This document shows positions 1 through 13,495 of a DNA stretch of 64,000 bases, in pieces (position 1 is the stretch's first letter; each line of letters begins with the position of its first letter). The position numbers were made by a program, and so were the translations under genes. The stretch is from the NCBI GenBank assembly GCA_029851415.1, contig CM056743.1, positions 21,056,905 to 21,120,904 on the forward strand. The letters run 5' to 3'. The DNA is from Eretmocerus hayati. Its lineage: Eukaryota; Arthropoda; Insecta; Hymenoptera; Aphelinidae. The notes beneath the pieces are model-generated. The model worked only from the letters and a program-made list of their open reading frames with translations, was not told the origin of the DNA and did not search any database.

Positions 1-721
1 AAAAACACTCCCGGCGCGAGATAGTGGCTGAACTAATTACAACACGATGTTTGTGGGTTCAAACGGTAGACGATACCTTCAGTAATCGATACTAACAAAA
101 TATAACAATTGAGATTTGGGGCAGGGTATAGATAAACTATGAAACATGCATTTTCTTACCTTTCTCTCGCTTTTTCCTCGATAACCCGGAAAATATCAAT
201 TTTTTGGAAAAATTTGTAGAATAACTTCTTGTAGATTCCTGGAAGATCCACAAAATTGATCTGAACACTTTTCCCCGCAAACTGAAACTCTTCCGAGTAA
301 TTGCCCATCGAAGTCGGATTCGAATTTATTTGAACTAATTCGCTAAAATTTCTTATAACGGGATCAAACAACTTCTCTGATTAAACAAATTCGATCTTGA
401 CTTTGATGAGGAATAACTCGGAAGGGTTGCAGCTTGCATGGGAGAATGTCTACAACAACGTTGTAGATCTTTCAGAGATCTACAAAAAGTTATCCCACGA
501 ATTTTCTCAGAGAATTGATATTTCGACTTATTGTGGGAAAACCGAGATGAAGGTCAACACATGCATGTTTTCATAGTTCATTCATACCGCGTTCTGATAT
601 TTAAACATCGATTCTTGTAAATACCGATTATTGAAGGTATCACCTACCATTTGAGCCCACAAGCGTCGTGTTGTACTGAGTTTAGCCATTTAGTGATGGA
701 ATTTCGGGGGTAATTCAACTA
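1..721. mobile_element. Foldback element copy 1 (left end cut by window)
   Basis: A long inverted-repeat element. The left arm (for example the ATGTTTGTGGGTTCAAACGG and CTCGCTTTTTCCTCGATAAC segments) pairs with the right arm (TTTGAGCCCACAAGCGTCG and GTGGGAAAACCGAGATGAAGG) over roughly 330 bases, leaving a short asymmetric centre near 350-420. It ends TTTCGGGGGTAATTCAACTA. There is no transposase. Confidence 0.85.
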
Positions 722-3700
722 TCGATGAAATTCTCGTCGACTCGATCAACCGCTCCTGTACTGCATTAGCAGAAGAGCTTAACCCAAGGTACCCCATCCT
801 GTACAGAAACTCACCCTTTTACTGTTCCATCTTGCTCTCTGGACCATGTTTGATTTCGCTGAACTGTCCCGGGTTCTTCGGAAAAGCCGATGCACATGTC
901 CAATCGACCGATCCACCAGATGCGGCCCCGTACTCCAATTCGCTCTTTTACTGTTCGATTCTGCTCTCTGAACGATCTTGACCAAGAGAATCATTCAAAT
1001 CCCTTCGACCAAACCGATGCGGGACCCGAATTCCGAATAAATTGAAACGAATCAACAAATCCAAGTGATGCAAACAAACAGCTCAGGGTACTTCATCGAA
1101 AGTAAGCTTGAGTTCTCCACAGCCATGTCCTACGGCGATCCGCCCTTTTACCATTCTATCCTCCTATATCGACCATATTCGACTCTATTAATCGTTCCGG
1201 ATCCGCCGAATGAGCCGATGCACATGTCCACCCGAGGATCGATCGAGACTGCCCTGTGGTTTTCATCGACTCGATCAACCATTCCTGTAATACATGGGCC
1301 AGGAGAGGTTCACCCAGAGTGCCCCATACTGAGCAGTAAATCACCCTTTTACTGTTCCATCCTGCTCTCTGGGCCAAGTTTGATTCAGTAAAACTATCCC
1401 GAGTCCTTCGTATGAACCGGAGCACATGTCTAATCGACCTATCCACCAGATGTGGCCCCTCACTCCATCTCGCCCTCTTACTGTTCGATTCTGCTCCCTG
1501 AACGATCTTGACCCAGAGAATCATTGAAATTCCTCCGACCAAACCGATGCGGGACCCGAATTCCGAATAAATCGGAACAGATCAACAAATCCCAGTGATG
1601 CAAACATACATCTCAGGGTACTCCATCGAAAGTAAGCGTGAGTTCTCCACAGCCATTTCCCACGGCAATCCGCCCTTTCACCATTCTATCCTGCTATAGC
1701 GACCATATTCGACTCTATTGATAATTCGGGATCCTTCGGATTAGCCGATGCACATGTCTACACCAGGATCGATCGAGACTCTCCTGTAATTCTTGTCGAT
1801 GCGATCAACCATTGGTGTAATGCATGGGCCACAGGATGTTCACTCAAGGTACCCAACCCTGAACAGGAATTAACCTTTTACTGTTCGATCCTGCTCTCTG
1901 GGCCATGTATGATTCAGTGAAACTGTCCCGGGTTCTTCGGATAAGCCGATGCACATGTCCAATCGACCGATCCACCAGATGCGGCCCCGTACTCCAATTC
2001 GCTCTTTTACTGTTCGATTCTGCTCTCTGAACGATCTTGACCGAGAGAATCATTCGAATCCCTTCGACCAAACCGATGCGTGACCCGAATTCCGAATAAA
2101 TTGAAACGAATCAATAAATCCCAGCTCAGGGTACTTCATCGAAAGTAAGCTTGAGTTCTCCACAGCCATGTCCCACGGCAATCCGCCCTTTGACCATTCT
2201 ATCCTGCTATTCCGACCATATTCGACTCTATTAATCGTCCCGGATCCGCCGAATGAGCCGATGCACATGTCCATCTCAGGATCGGTCGAAACTCCCCTGT
2301 GGTTTTCATCGACTCGATCAACCATTCCTGTAATACATGGGCCAGGGGAGGTTCATCCAGAGTGCCCCATACTGAGCAGTAAATCACCCTTTTACTGTTC
2401 CATCCTGCTCTCTGGGCCAAGTTTGATCCAGTAAAATTATCCCGAGTCCTTTGTATGAGCCGAAGCCCATGTCCAATCGATCGATCCACCAGATATGGCC
2501 CCTCACTCCATCTCGCCATCTCACTGTTCGATTCTGCTCCCTGAACGATCTTGACCGAGAAAATCATTGAAATTCCTCCGACCAAACCGATGCGGGACCC
2601 GAATTCCGAATGAATCGGAACAGATCAACAAATCCCAGTGATGGAAACATACACCTCAGGGTACTCCATCGAAAGTGAGCGTGAGTTCTCCACAGCCATT
2701 TCCCACGGCAATCCGCCCTTTCACCATTCTATCCTGCTATAGCGACCATATTCGACTCCATTGATAGTTCCGGATCCTTCGGATTAGCCGATGCACATGT
2801 CTACACCAGGATCGATCGAGACTCTCCTGTAATTCTTGTCGATGCGATCAACCATTGGTGCAATGCATGGGCCACAGGAAGTTCACTCAAGGTACCCAAC
2901 CCTGAACAGGAATTAACCTTTCACTGTTCGACCCTGCTCTCTGGGCCATGTATGATTCAGTGAATTTATCCCGAGTCCTTCGGATAAGCCAATGCACATG
3001 TCCAATCGACCGATCCACCAGATGCGGCCCCGTACTCCAATTTGCTCTTGTACTGTTCGATTCTGCTCTCTGAACGATCTTGACCAAGAGAATCATTCGA
3101 ATCCCTTCGACCAAACCGATGCGTGACCCGAATTCCGAATAAATTGAAACGAATCCATAAATCCCAGCTCAGGGTACTTCATCGAAAGTAAGCTTGAGTT
3201 CTCCACAGCCATGTCCCACGGCAATCCGCCCTTTGACCATTCTATCCTGCTATTCCGACCATATTCGACTCTATTAATCGTCCCGGATCCGCCGAATGAG
3301 CCGATGCACATGTCCACTCGAGGATCGATCGAAACTCCCCTGTAAGTTCCATCGACTCGATCAACCATTCCTGTGATACATGGGCCAGGGGAGGTTCACC
3401 CAGAGTGCCCCATACTGAGCAGTAAATCACCCTTTTACTGTTCCATCCTGCTCTCTGGGCCAAGTTTGATTCAGTAAAACTATCCCGGGTCCTTCGTATG
3501 AACCGAAGCACATGTCTAATCGACCTATCCACCAGATGTGGCCCCTCACTCCATCTTGCCCTCTTACTGTTCGATTCTGCTCTCTGAACGATCTTGACCG
3601 AGAAAATCATTGAAATTCCTCCGACAAAACCGATGCGGGACCCGAATTCCGAATGAATCGAAACAGATCAACAAATCCCAGTGATGCAAACATACATCTC

Positions 3701-5980
3701 AGGGTACTCCATCGAAAGTAAGCGTGAGTTCTCCATAGCCATTTCCCACGGCAATCCGCCCTTTCACCATTCTATCCTGCTATAGCGACCATATTCGACT
3801 CCATTGATAGTTCCGGATCCTTCGGATTAGCCGATGCACATGTCTACACCAGGATCGATCGAGACTCTCCTGTAATTCTTGGCGATGCGATCAACCATTG
3901 GTGTAATGCATGGGCCACAGGATGTTCACTCAAGGTACCCAACCCTGAACAGGAATTAACCTTTTACTGTTCGATCCTGCTCTCTGGGCCATGTATGATT
4001 CAGTGAAACTGTCCCGGGTTCTTCGGATAAGCCGATGCACATGTCCAATCGACCGATCCACCAGATGCGGCCGCGTCCTCCAATTCGCTCTTTTACTGTT
4101 CGATTCTGCTCTCTGAACGATCTTGACCGAGAGAATCATTCGGATCCCTTTGACCAAACCGATGCGTGACCCGAATTCCGAATAAATTGAAACGAATCAA
4201 TAAATCCCAGCTCAGGGTACTTCATCGAAAATAAGCTTGAGTTCTCCACAGCAATGTCCCACGGCAATCCGCCCTTTGACCATTCTATCCTGCTATTCCG
4301 ACCATATTCGACTCTATTAATCGTCCCGGATCCGCCGAATGAGCCGATGCACATGTCCATCTCAGGATCGGTCGAAACTCCCCTGTGGTTTTCATCGACT
4401 CGATCAACCATTCCTGTAATACATGGGCCAGGGGAGGTTCATCCAGAGTGCCCCATACTGAGCAGTAAATCACCCTTTTACTGTTCCATCCTGCTCTCTG
4501 GGCCAAGTTTGATCCAGTAAATATATCCCGAGTCCTTCGTATGAGCCGAAGCACATGTCCAATCGATCGATCCACCAGATGCGGCCCCGTTCTCCAATTC
4601 GCTCTTTTACTGTTCGATTCTGCTATCTGCACGATTTTGACCAAGAAAATCATTCAAATCCCTTTGACCATACCGATGCGGGACCCGAATTCCGAATAAA
4701 TTGAAACGAATCAACGAATCCCAGTGGTGCAAACAAACAGCTCAGGGTACTTCATCGAAAGTAAGCTTAAGTTCTCAACAGTCATGTCCCACGGCAATCC
4801 ACCCTTTTACCATTCTATCCTGTAAGACCGACCATATTCGACTCTATTAATCGTTCCGGATCCGCCGAATGAGCCGATGCACATGTCCACCCCAGGATCG
4901 ATCGAAACTTCCCTGTGGTTTTCATCGACTCGATCAACCATTCCTGTAATACATGGGCCAGGGGAGGTTCATCCAGAGTGCCCCATACTGAGCAGTAAAT
5001 CACCCTCTTACTGTTCCATCCTGCTCTCTGTGCCAAGTTTGATCCAGTAAAATTATCCCGAGTCCTTCGTATGAGCCGAAGCACATGTCTAATCGATCGA
5101 TCCACCAGATGCGGCCCCAATCTCCAATTCGCTCTTTTACTGTTCGATTCTGCTCTCTGCACGATTTTGACCAAGAAAATCATTCAAATCCCTTCGACCA
5201 TACCGATGCGGGACCCGAATTCCGAATAAATTCAAACGAATCAACGAATCCCAGTGGTGCAAACAAACAGCTCAGGGTACTTCATCGTAAGTGAGCTTAA
5301 GTTCTCAACAGTCATGTCCCACGGCAATCCACCCTTTTACCATTCTATCCTGCAAGACCGACCATATTCGACTCTATTAATCGTTCCGGATCCGCCGAAT
5401 GAGCCGATGCACATGTCCACCCCAGGATCGATCGAAACTTCCCTGTGGTTTTCATCGACTCGATCAACCATTCCTGTAATACATGGGCCGGAGGAGGTTC
5501 ACCCAGAGTGCCCCATACTGAGCAGTGAATCACCCTTTTACTGTTCCACCCTGCTCTCTGGGCCAAGTTTGATTCAGTAAAACTATTCCGAGTCCTTCGT
5601 ATGAGCCGAAGCACATGTCCAATCGATCGATCCACCAGATGCGGCCCCGTTCTCCAATTCGCTCTTCTACTGTTCGATTCTGCTCTCTGCACGATTTTGA
5701 CCAAGGAAATCATTCAAATCCCTTCGACCATACCGATGCGGGACCCGAATTCCGAATAAATTGAAACGAATCCACAAATCCCAGTGATGCAAACATACAT
5801 CCCAGGGTATTCCATCGAAAAAGAGCGTGAGTTCTCCACAGCCATTCCCCACGGCAATCCGCCCTCTCACCATTCTTCCCTGCGGCATCGACCTTTTTCG
5901 AGTCTATGGATCAATCCGGATCCTTCAGAAGAGCCAATCCACATTTCCTTCCCAGGATCGATCAAGACTCTCCTGTGAGG
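722..5980. repeat. Satellite stretch with 1043-bp higher-order units
   Basis: This is uninterrupted satellite between the first and second foldbacks. Equivalent positions recur at 1156, 2199, 3242 and 4285, an exact 1043-bp period, then at about 530 bp (4815, 5345). Each 1043-bp unit is two roughly 520-530-bp trimers of shorter monomers (about 196 + 196 + 130 bp). Neighbouring trimers within a unit are more different than trimers one unit apart, which is the usual sign of higher-order repeat homogenisation. No gene is seen. Confidence 0.88.
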
Positions 5981-6721
5981 TAGTTGGATTACCCCCGAAA
6001 AAACACTCCCGGCGCGAGATAGAGGGCTAAACTCTGTACAACTCGATGTTTGTGGGTTCAAACAGTAGACGATACCTTCAATAATCGATACTAACATAAT
6101 ATATTAATTGAGATTTGGGGCGCGGTATGGATGAACTATGAAACATGCATTTTTCCACGTTCATCTCGCTTTTTCCACGATAACCCGGAAAATATCAACT
6201 TTTTGGAAAAATTTGTAGAATAACTTTTCGTAGATCTCTGGAAGATCCACAGAATTGATCTGATTACTTTTCCTCGCAAACTGCAAATCTTCCGAGTAAT
6301 TGCTTATCAAAGTCGGATTCGAATTTATTTGAACAAATTCGCTCAAATTCCTCATAACGGGGTCAAACAATTTTTCTGATTGATCAAATTCGATCTTGAC
6401 TTTGATGAGGAATAACTCGAAAGGGTTGCAGCTTGCAAGGGAAAATGTCTGCAACAACGTTGTAGATCTTTCAGAGATCTACAGAAAGTTATTCCACGAA
6501 TTTTTTCAGAGTATTGATATTTTCCGACTTATTGTGGAGAAACCGAGATGAAGGTCAACACATGCATGTTTTTATAGTTCATTCATACCGCGCCCTGATA
6601 TTTAAACATCGATTCTTGTTAATATCGATTATTGAAGGTATCATCTACCATTTGAGCCCACAATTGTCGTGTTGTACTGAGTTTAGCCACTTAGTGATGG
6701 AATTTCGGGGGTAATTCGACT
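5981..6721. mobile_element. Foldback element copy 2, short form
   Basis: Starts TAGTTGGATTACCCCCGAAA and ends with the imperfect inverse TTTCGGGGGTAATTCGACTA. The arms are about 330 bp, and the centre carries the short form with one copy of the ATAACGGGGTCAAACAATTT segment. No coding capacity is recognised. Confidence 0.87.
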
Positions 6722-7261
6722 ATCGATGTAGTTCTCGTCGACTCGATCAACCGTTCCTGTATTGCATGAGCAGAGGAGCTTAACCCAAGGTCCCCGATCC
6801 TGTACAGAAATTCGTCCTTCCACTGTTCCATCTTGCTCTCTGAGCCATGTTTGATTCCGTTGAACTATCCCGAGTTTTTCGGATAAGCCGATGCACATGC
6901 CCAATCGACCGATCCACCAGATGCGGCCCCGTATTCCACTTCGCTCTTTCACTGTTCGATTCTGCTCTCTAATCGATCTTGACCAAGAGCATCTTCCAAA
7001 TCCCTCAGACCAAACCGATGCGTGACCCGAAATCCGAATGAGGCGGAACAAATCGACGGATCCCAGTGATGCAAACATACATCCCAGGGTACTCCATCGA
7101 AAGTGAGCTTGAGTTCTCCACAGCCATTTCCCACGGCAATCCGCCCTCTCACCATTCTTTCCTGCGGCATCGACCTTTTTCGAGTCTATGGATCAATCCG
7201 GATCCTTCAGAAGAGCCGATGCTCTTTTCCTTTCCAGGATCGATCAGGACTCTCCTGTTAG
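6722..7261. repeat. Short satellite segment between foldbacks
   Basis: A single satellite unit of about 540 bp joins the second and third foldbacks. It has the usual junctions: a CGTCGACTCGATCAACCG string just after one foldback and CAGGATCGATCAGGACTCTC just before the next. No coding sequence is seen. Confidence 0.8.
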
Positions 7262-8001
7262 GTAGTTGGATTACCCCCGAAAAAACACTCCCGGCGCGAG
7301 ATAGTGGCTGAACTCATTACAACACGATGTTTGTGGGTTCAAACGGTAGACGATACCTTCAGTAATCGATACTAACAAAATATAACAATTGAGATTTGGG
7401 GCAGGGTATAGATAAACTATGAAACATGCATTTTTTTACCTTTCTCTCGCTTTTTCCTCGATAACCCGGAAAATATCAATTTTTTGGAAAAATTTGTAGA
7501 ATAACTTCTTGTAGATTCCTGGAAGATCCACAAAATTGATCTGGACACTTTTCCCCGCAAACTGAAACTCTTCCGAGTAATTGCCCATCGAAGTCGGATT
7601 CGAATTTATTTGAACTAATTCGCTAAAATTTCTTATAACGGGATCAAACAATTTCTCTGATTAAACAAATTCGATCTTGACTTTGATGAGGAATAACTCG
7701 AAAGGGTTGTAGCTTGCATGGGAAAACGTCTACAACAACGTTGTAGATCTTTCAGAGATCTACAAAAAGTTATCCCACGAATTTTTTCAGAGAATTGATA
7801 TTTCGACTTATTGTGGGAAAACCGAGATGAAGGTCAACACATGCATGTTTTCATAGTTCATTCATACCGCGTTCTGATATTTGAACATCGATTCTTGTTA
7901 ATACCGCTTATTGAAGTTATCACCTACCATTTGAGCCCACAAGCGTCGTGTTGTACTGAGTTTAGCCATTTAGTGATGGAATTTCGGGGGTAATTCAACT
8001 A
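7262..8001. mobile_element. Foldback element copy 3, short form
   Basis: Almost identical to copy 1 (offset 7280 bp), which indicates duplication of the surrounding block rather than a new insertion. Termini and arms are as described for copy 2. Confidence 0.87.
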
Positions 8002-11000
8002 TCGATGAAATTCTCGTCGACTCGATCAACCGCTCCTGTACTGCATGAGCAGAAGAGCTTAACCCAAGGTACCCCATCCTGTACAGAAACTCACCCTTTT
8101 ACTGTTCCATCTTGCTCTCTGGACCATGTTTGATTTCGCTGAACTGTCCCGGGTTCTTCGGATAAGCCGATGCACATGTCCAATCGACCGATCCACCAGA
8201 TGCGGCCCCGTACTCCAATTCGCTCTTTTACTGTTCGATTCTGCTCTCTGAACGATCTTGACCAAGAGAATCATCCAAATTCCTTCGACCAAACCGATGC
8301 GGGACCCGAATTCCGAATAAATTGAAACGAAGCAACAAATCCAAGTGATGCAAACAAACAGCTCAGGGTACTTCATCGAAAGTAAGCTTGAGTTCTCCAC
8401 AGCTATGTCCTACGGCAATCCGCCCTTTTACCATTCTGTCCTGCTATATCGACCATATTCGACTCTATGAATCGTTCCGGATCCGCCGAATGAGCCGATG
8501 CACATGTCCACCCGAGGATCGATCGAGACTGCCCTGTGGTTTTCATCGACTCGATCAACCATTCCTGTAATACATGGGCCAGGAAAGGTTCACCCAGAGT
8601 GCCCCATACTGAGCAGTAAATCACCCTTTTACTGTTCCATCCTGCTCTCTGGGCCAAGTTTGATTCAGTAAAACTATCCCGAGTCCTTCGTATGAACCGG
8701 AGCACATGTCTAATCGACCTATCCACCAGATGTGGCCCCTCACTCCATCTCGCCCTCTTATTGTTCGATTCTGCTCCCTGAACGATCTTGACCCAGAGAA
8801 TCATTGAAATTCCTCCGACCAAACCGATGCGGGACCCGAATTCCGAATGAATCGGAACAGATCAACAAATCCCAGTGATGGAAACATACATCTCAGGGTA
8901 CTCTATCGAAAGTAAGCGTGAGTTCTCCACAGCCATTTCCCACGGCAATCCGCCCTTCCATCATTCTATCCTGCTATAGCGACCATATTCGACTCTATTG
9001 ATAGTTCGGGATCCTTCGGATTAGCCGATGCACATGTCTACACCAGGATCGATCGAGACTCTCCTGTAATTCTTGTCGATGCGATCAACCATTGGTGTAA
9101 TGCATGGGCCACAGGATGTTCACTCAAGGTACCCAACCCTGAACAGGAATTAACCTGTTACTGTTCGATCCTGCTCTCTGGGCCATGTATGATTCAGTGA
9201 AACTGTCCCGGGTTCTTCGGATAAGCCGATGCACATGTCCAATCGACCGATCCACCAGATGCAGCCCCGTACTCCAATTCGCTCTTTTACTGTTCGATTC
9301 TGCTCTCTGAACGATCTTGACCAAGAGAATCATTCAAATTCCTTCGACCAAACCGATGCGGGACCCGAATTCCGAATGAATTGAAACGAAGCAACAAATC
9401 CAAGTGATGCAAACAAACAGCTCAGGGTACTTCATCGAAAGTGAGCTTGAGTTCTCCACAGCCATGTCCTACGGCAATCCGCCCTTTTACCATTCTATCC
9501 TGCTATAGCGACCATATTCGACTCAATTGATAGTTCGGGATCCTTCGGATTAGCCGATGCACATGTCTACACCAGGATCGATTGAGACTCTCCTGTAATT
9601 CTTGTCGATGCGATCAACCATTGGTGTAATGCATGGGCCACAGGATGTTCACTCAAGGTACCCAACCCTGAACAGGAATTAACCTTTTACTGTTCGATCC
9701 TGCTCTCTGGGCCATGTATGATTCAGTGAAACTGTCCCGGGTTCTTCGGATAAGCCGATGCACATGTCCAATCGACCGATCCACCAGATGCGGCCCCGTA
9801 CTCCAATTCGCTCTTTTACTGTTCGATTCTGCTCTCTGAACGATCTTGACCGAGAGAATCATTCGAATCCCTTCGACCGAACCGATGCGTGACCCGAATT
9901 CCGAATAAATTGAAACGAATCAATAAATCCCAGCTCAGGGTACTTCATCGAGAGTCAGCTTGAGTTCTCCACAGCCATGTCTCACGGCAATCCGCCCTTT
10001 GACCATTCTATCCTGCTATTCCGACCATATTCGACTCTATTAATCGTCCCGGATCCGCCGAATGAGCCGATGCACATGTCCATCTCAGGATCGGTCGAAG
10101 CTCCCCTGTGGTTTTCATCGACTCGATCACCCATTCCTGTAATACATGGGCCAGGGGAGGTTCATCCAGAGTGCCCCATACTGAGCAGTAAATCACCCTT
10201 TTACTGTTCCATCCTGCTCTCTGGGCCAAGTTTGATCCAGTAAAATTATCCCGAGTCCTTCGTATGAGCCGAAGCCCATGTCCAATCGACCGATCCACCA
10301 GATGTGGCCCCTCACTCCATCTCGCCATCTCACTGTTCGATTCTGCTCCCTGAACGATCTTGACCGAGAAAATCATTGAAATTCCTCCGACCAAACCGAT
10401 GCGGGACCCGAATTCCGAATGAATCGGAACAGCTCAACAAATCCCAGTGATGGAAACATACACCTCAGGGTACTCCATCGACAGTAAGCGTGAGTTCTCC
10501 ACAGCCATTCCCCACGGCAATCCGCCCTTTCACCATTCTATCCTGCTATAGCGACCATATTCGACTCTATTGATAGTTCGGGATCCTTCGGATTAGCCGA
10601 TGCACATGTCTACACCAGGATCGATCGAGACTCTCCTGTAATTCTTGTCGATGCGATCAACCATTGGTGTAATGCATGGGCCACAGGATGTTCACTCAAG
10701 GTACCCAACCCTGAACAGGAATTAACCTTTTACTGTTCGATCCTGCTCTCTGGGCCATGTATGATCCAGTGAAACTGTCCCGGGTTCTTCGGATAAGCCG
10801 ATGCACATGTCCAATCGACCGATCCACCAGATGCGGCCCCGTACTCCAATTCGCTCTTTTACTGTTCGATTCTGCTCTCTGAACGATCTTGACCGAGAGA
10901 ATCATTCGAATCCCTTCGACCGAACCGATGCGTGACCCGAATTCCGAATAAATTGAAACGAATCAATAAATCCCAGCTCAGGGTACTTCATCGAAAGTAA

Positions 11001-11695
11001 GCTTGAGTTCTCCACAGCCATGTCCCACGGCAATCCGCCCTTTGACCATTCTATCCTGCTATTCCGACCATATTCGACTCTATTAATCGTCCCGGATCCG
11101 CCGAATGAGCCGATGCACATGTCCATCTCAGGATCGGTCGAAGCTCCCCTGTGGTTTTCATCGACTCGATCACCCATTCCTGTAATACATGGGCCAGGGG
11201 AGGTTCACCCAGAGTGCCCCATACTGACCAGTGAATCACCCTTTTACTGTTCCATCCTGCTCTCTGGGCCAAGTTTGATTCAGTAAAACTATTCCGAGTC
11301 CTTCGTATGAGCCGAAGCACATGTCCAATCGATCGATCCGCCAGATGCGGCCCCGTTCTCCAATTCGCTCTTTTACTGTTCGATTCTGCTCTCTGCACGA
11401 TTTTGACCAAGGAAATCATTCAAATCCCTTCGACCATACCGATGCGGGACCCGAATTCCGAATAAATTGAAACGAATCCACAAATCCCAGTGATGCAAAC
11501 ATACATCCCAGGGTATTCCATCGAAAGTGAGCGTGAGTTCTCCACAGCCAGCCATTCCCCACGGCAATCCGCCCTCTCACCATTCTTCCCTGCGGCATCG
11601 ACCATTTTCGAGTCTATGGATCAATCTGGATCCTTCAGAAGAGCCGATGCACATGTCTCCCCCAGGATCGATCAAGACTCTCCTGTTATGTTAGG
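8002..11695. repeat. Satellite stretch between third and fourth foldbacks
   Basis: The same monomer family as 722-5980. It aligns with the first satellite stretch at an offset of 7280 bp up to about 9350 and at 7809 bp afterwards (for example 2199 matches 10008, and 3242 matches 11051), so this copy holds one extra 529-bp unit at about 9350-9880. No gene is seen. Confidence 0.85.
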
Positions 11696-12435
11696 TAGTT
11701 GAATTACCCCCGAAAGAACACTCCCGGCGCGAGAAAATGGCTAAACTCTGTACAACACGATGTTTGTGGGTTCAAACGGTAGACGATACCTTCAATAATC
11801 GATACTAACATAATATAACAATTGGGATGTGGGGCGCGGTGTGGATAAACTATGAAACATGCATTTTTTTACTTTCCTCTCGCTTTTTCCACGATAACTC
11901 GGAAAATATCAATTTTTTGGAATACTTTGTAGAATAACTTCTTGTAGATTTCTGGAAGATTCACAGAATTGATCGGACCACCTCTCCTCGCAAACTGCAA
12001 CTCTCCCGAGTAATTGTTCACCCAAGTCGGAATCGAATTTATTTGAACAAATTCGCTCAAATTTTTCATAATGGGGTCAAACAATTTTCCTGATTAAACA
12101 AATTCGATCTTGACTTTGATGAGGGATAACTCGAAAGGGTTGCAGCTTGCGAGGGAAAATGTCTGCATTAACGTTGTAGATCTTTCAGAGATCTACAAGA
12201 AATATCCCACGAATTTTCTTAGAGAATTGATATTTTCCGAGTTATTGTTGAAAACCCGAGATGAAGGTTAACACATGCATGTTTCCATAGTTCATTCATA
12301 CCGCGCTCTGATATTTAAACATCGATTCGTGTTAATATCGATTATTGGAGGTATCACCTACCATTTGAGCCCACAAGCGTCGTGTTGTACTGAGTTTAGC
12401 CACTTAGTGATGGAATTTCGGGGGTAATTCAACTA
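11696..12435. mobile_element. Foldback element copy 4, short form
   Basis: First foldback of the 5711-bp unit. The left end follows the variant junction TGTTATGTTAGG, shared only with its duplicate at 17407. The right end is TTTCGGGGGTAATTCAACTA. Confidence 0.87.
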
Positions 12436-13495
12436 TCTATGTAATTCTCGTCGACTCGATCAACCGCTCCTGTACTGCATGAGCAGGAGAGCTCAACCCA
12501 AGGTACCCCATCATGTAAACGAACTCACCCTTTTACTGTTCCATCTTGCTCTCTGGGCCATGTTTGATTCCGCTCAACTGTCCCGGGTTTTTCGGATAAG
12601 CCGATGCACATGTCCAATCGACCGATCCACCAGATGCGGCCCCGTACTCCAATTCGCTCTTTTACTGTTCGATTCTGCTCTCTGAACGATCTTGACCAAG
12701 AGAATCATCCAAATCCCTTCGACCAAACCGATGCGGGTCCCGAATTCCGAATAAATTGAAACGAATCAACAAATCCAAGTGATGCAAACAAACAGCTCAG
12801 GGTACTTTATCGAAAGTAAGCTTGAGTTCTCCACAGCCATGTCCCACGGCAATCCGCCCTTTTACCATTCTATCCTGCTATATCGACCATATTCGACTCT
12901 ATTAATCGTTCCGGATCCGCCGAATGAGCCGATGCACATGTCCACCCGAGGATCGATCGAGACTCCCCTGTGGTTTTCATCGACTCGATCAACCCTTCCT
13001 GTAATACATGGGCCAGAGGAGGTTCACCCAGAGTGCCCCATACTGAGCAGTGAATCACCCTTTTACTGTTCCATCCTGCTCTCTGGGCCAAGTTCGATAC
13101 AGTAAAACTATCCCGAGTCCTTCGTATGAGCCGAAGCACATGTCCAATCGACCGATCCTCCAAATGTGGCCCCTCACTCCATCTCGCCCTCTTACTGTTC
13201 GATTCTGCTCTCTGAACGATCTTGACCGAGAGAATCATCCAAATTCCTCCGACCAAGCCGATGCGGCACCCGAATTCCCAACAAATCAACAAATCCCAGT
13301 GATGCAAATATACATCTCAGGGTACTCCATCGAAAGTGAGCGTGAGATCTCCACAGCCATTTCCCACGGCAATCCGCCCTCTCACCATCCTTTCCTGCGG
13401 CTTCGACCATTTTTGAGTCCATGGATCATCCTGTTCCCTTCAGAAGATCCGATGCACTTGTCCTTCCCAGGATCGATCGAGACTCTCCTGTTAGG

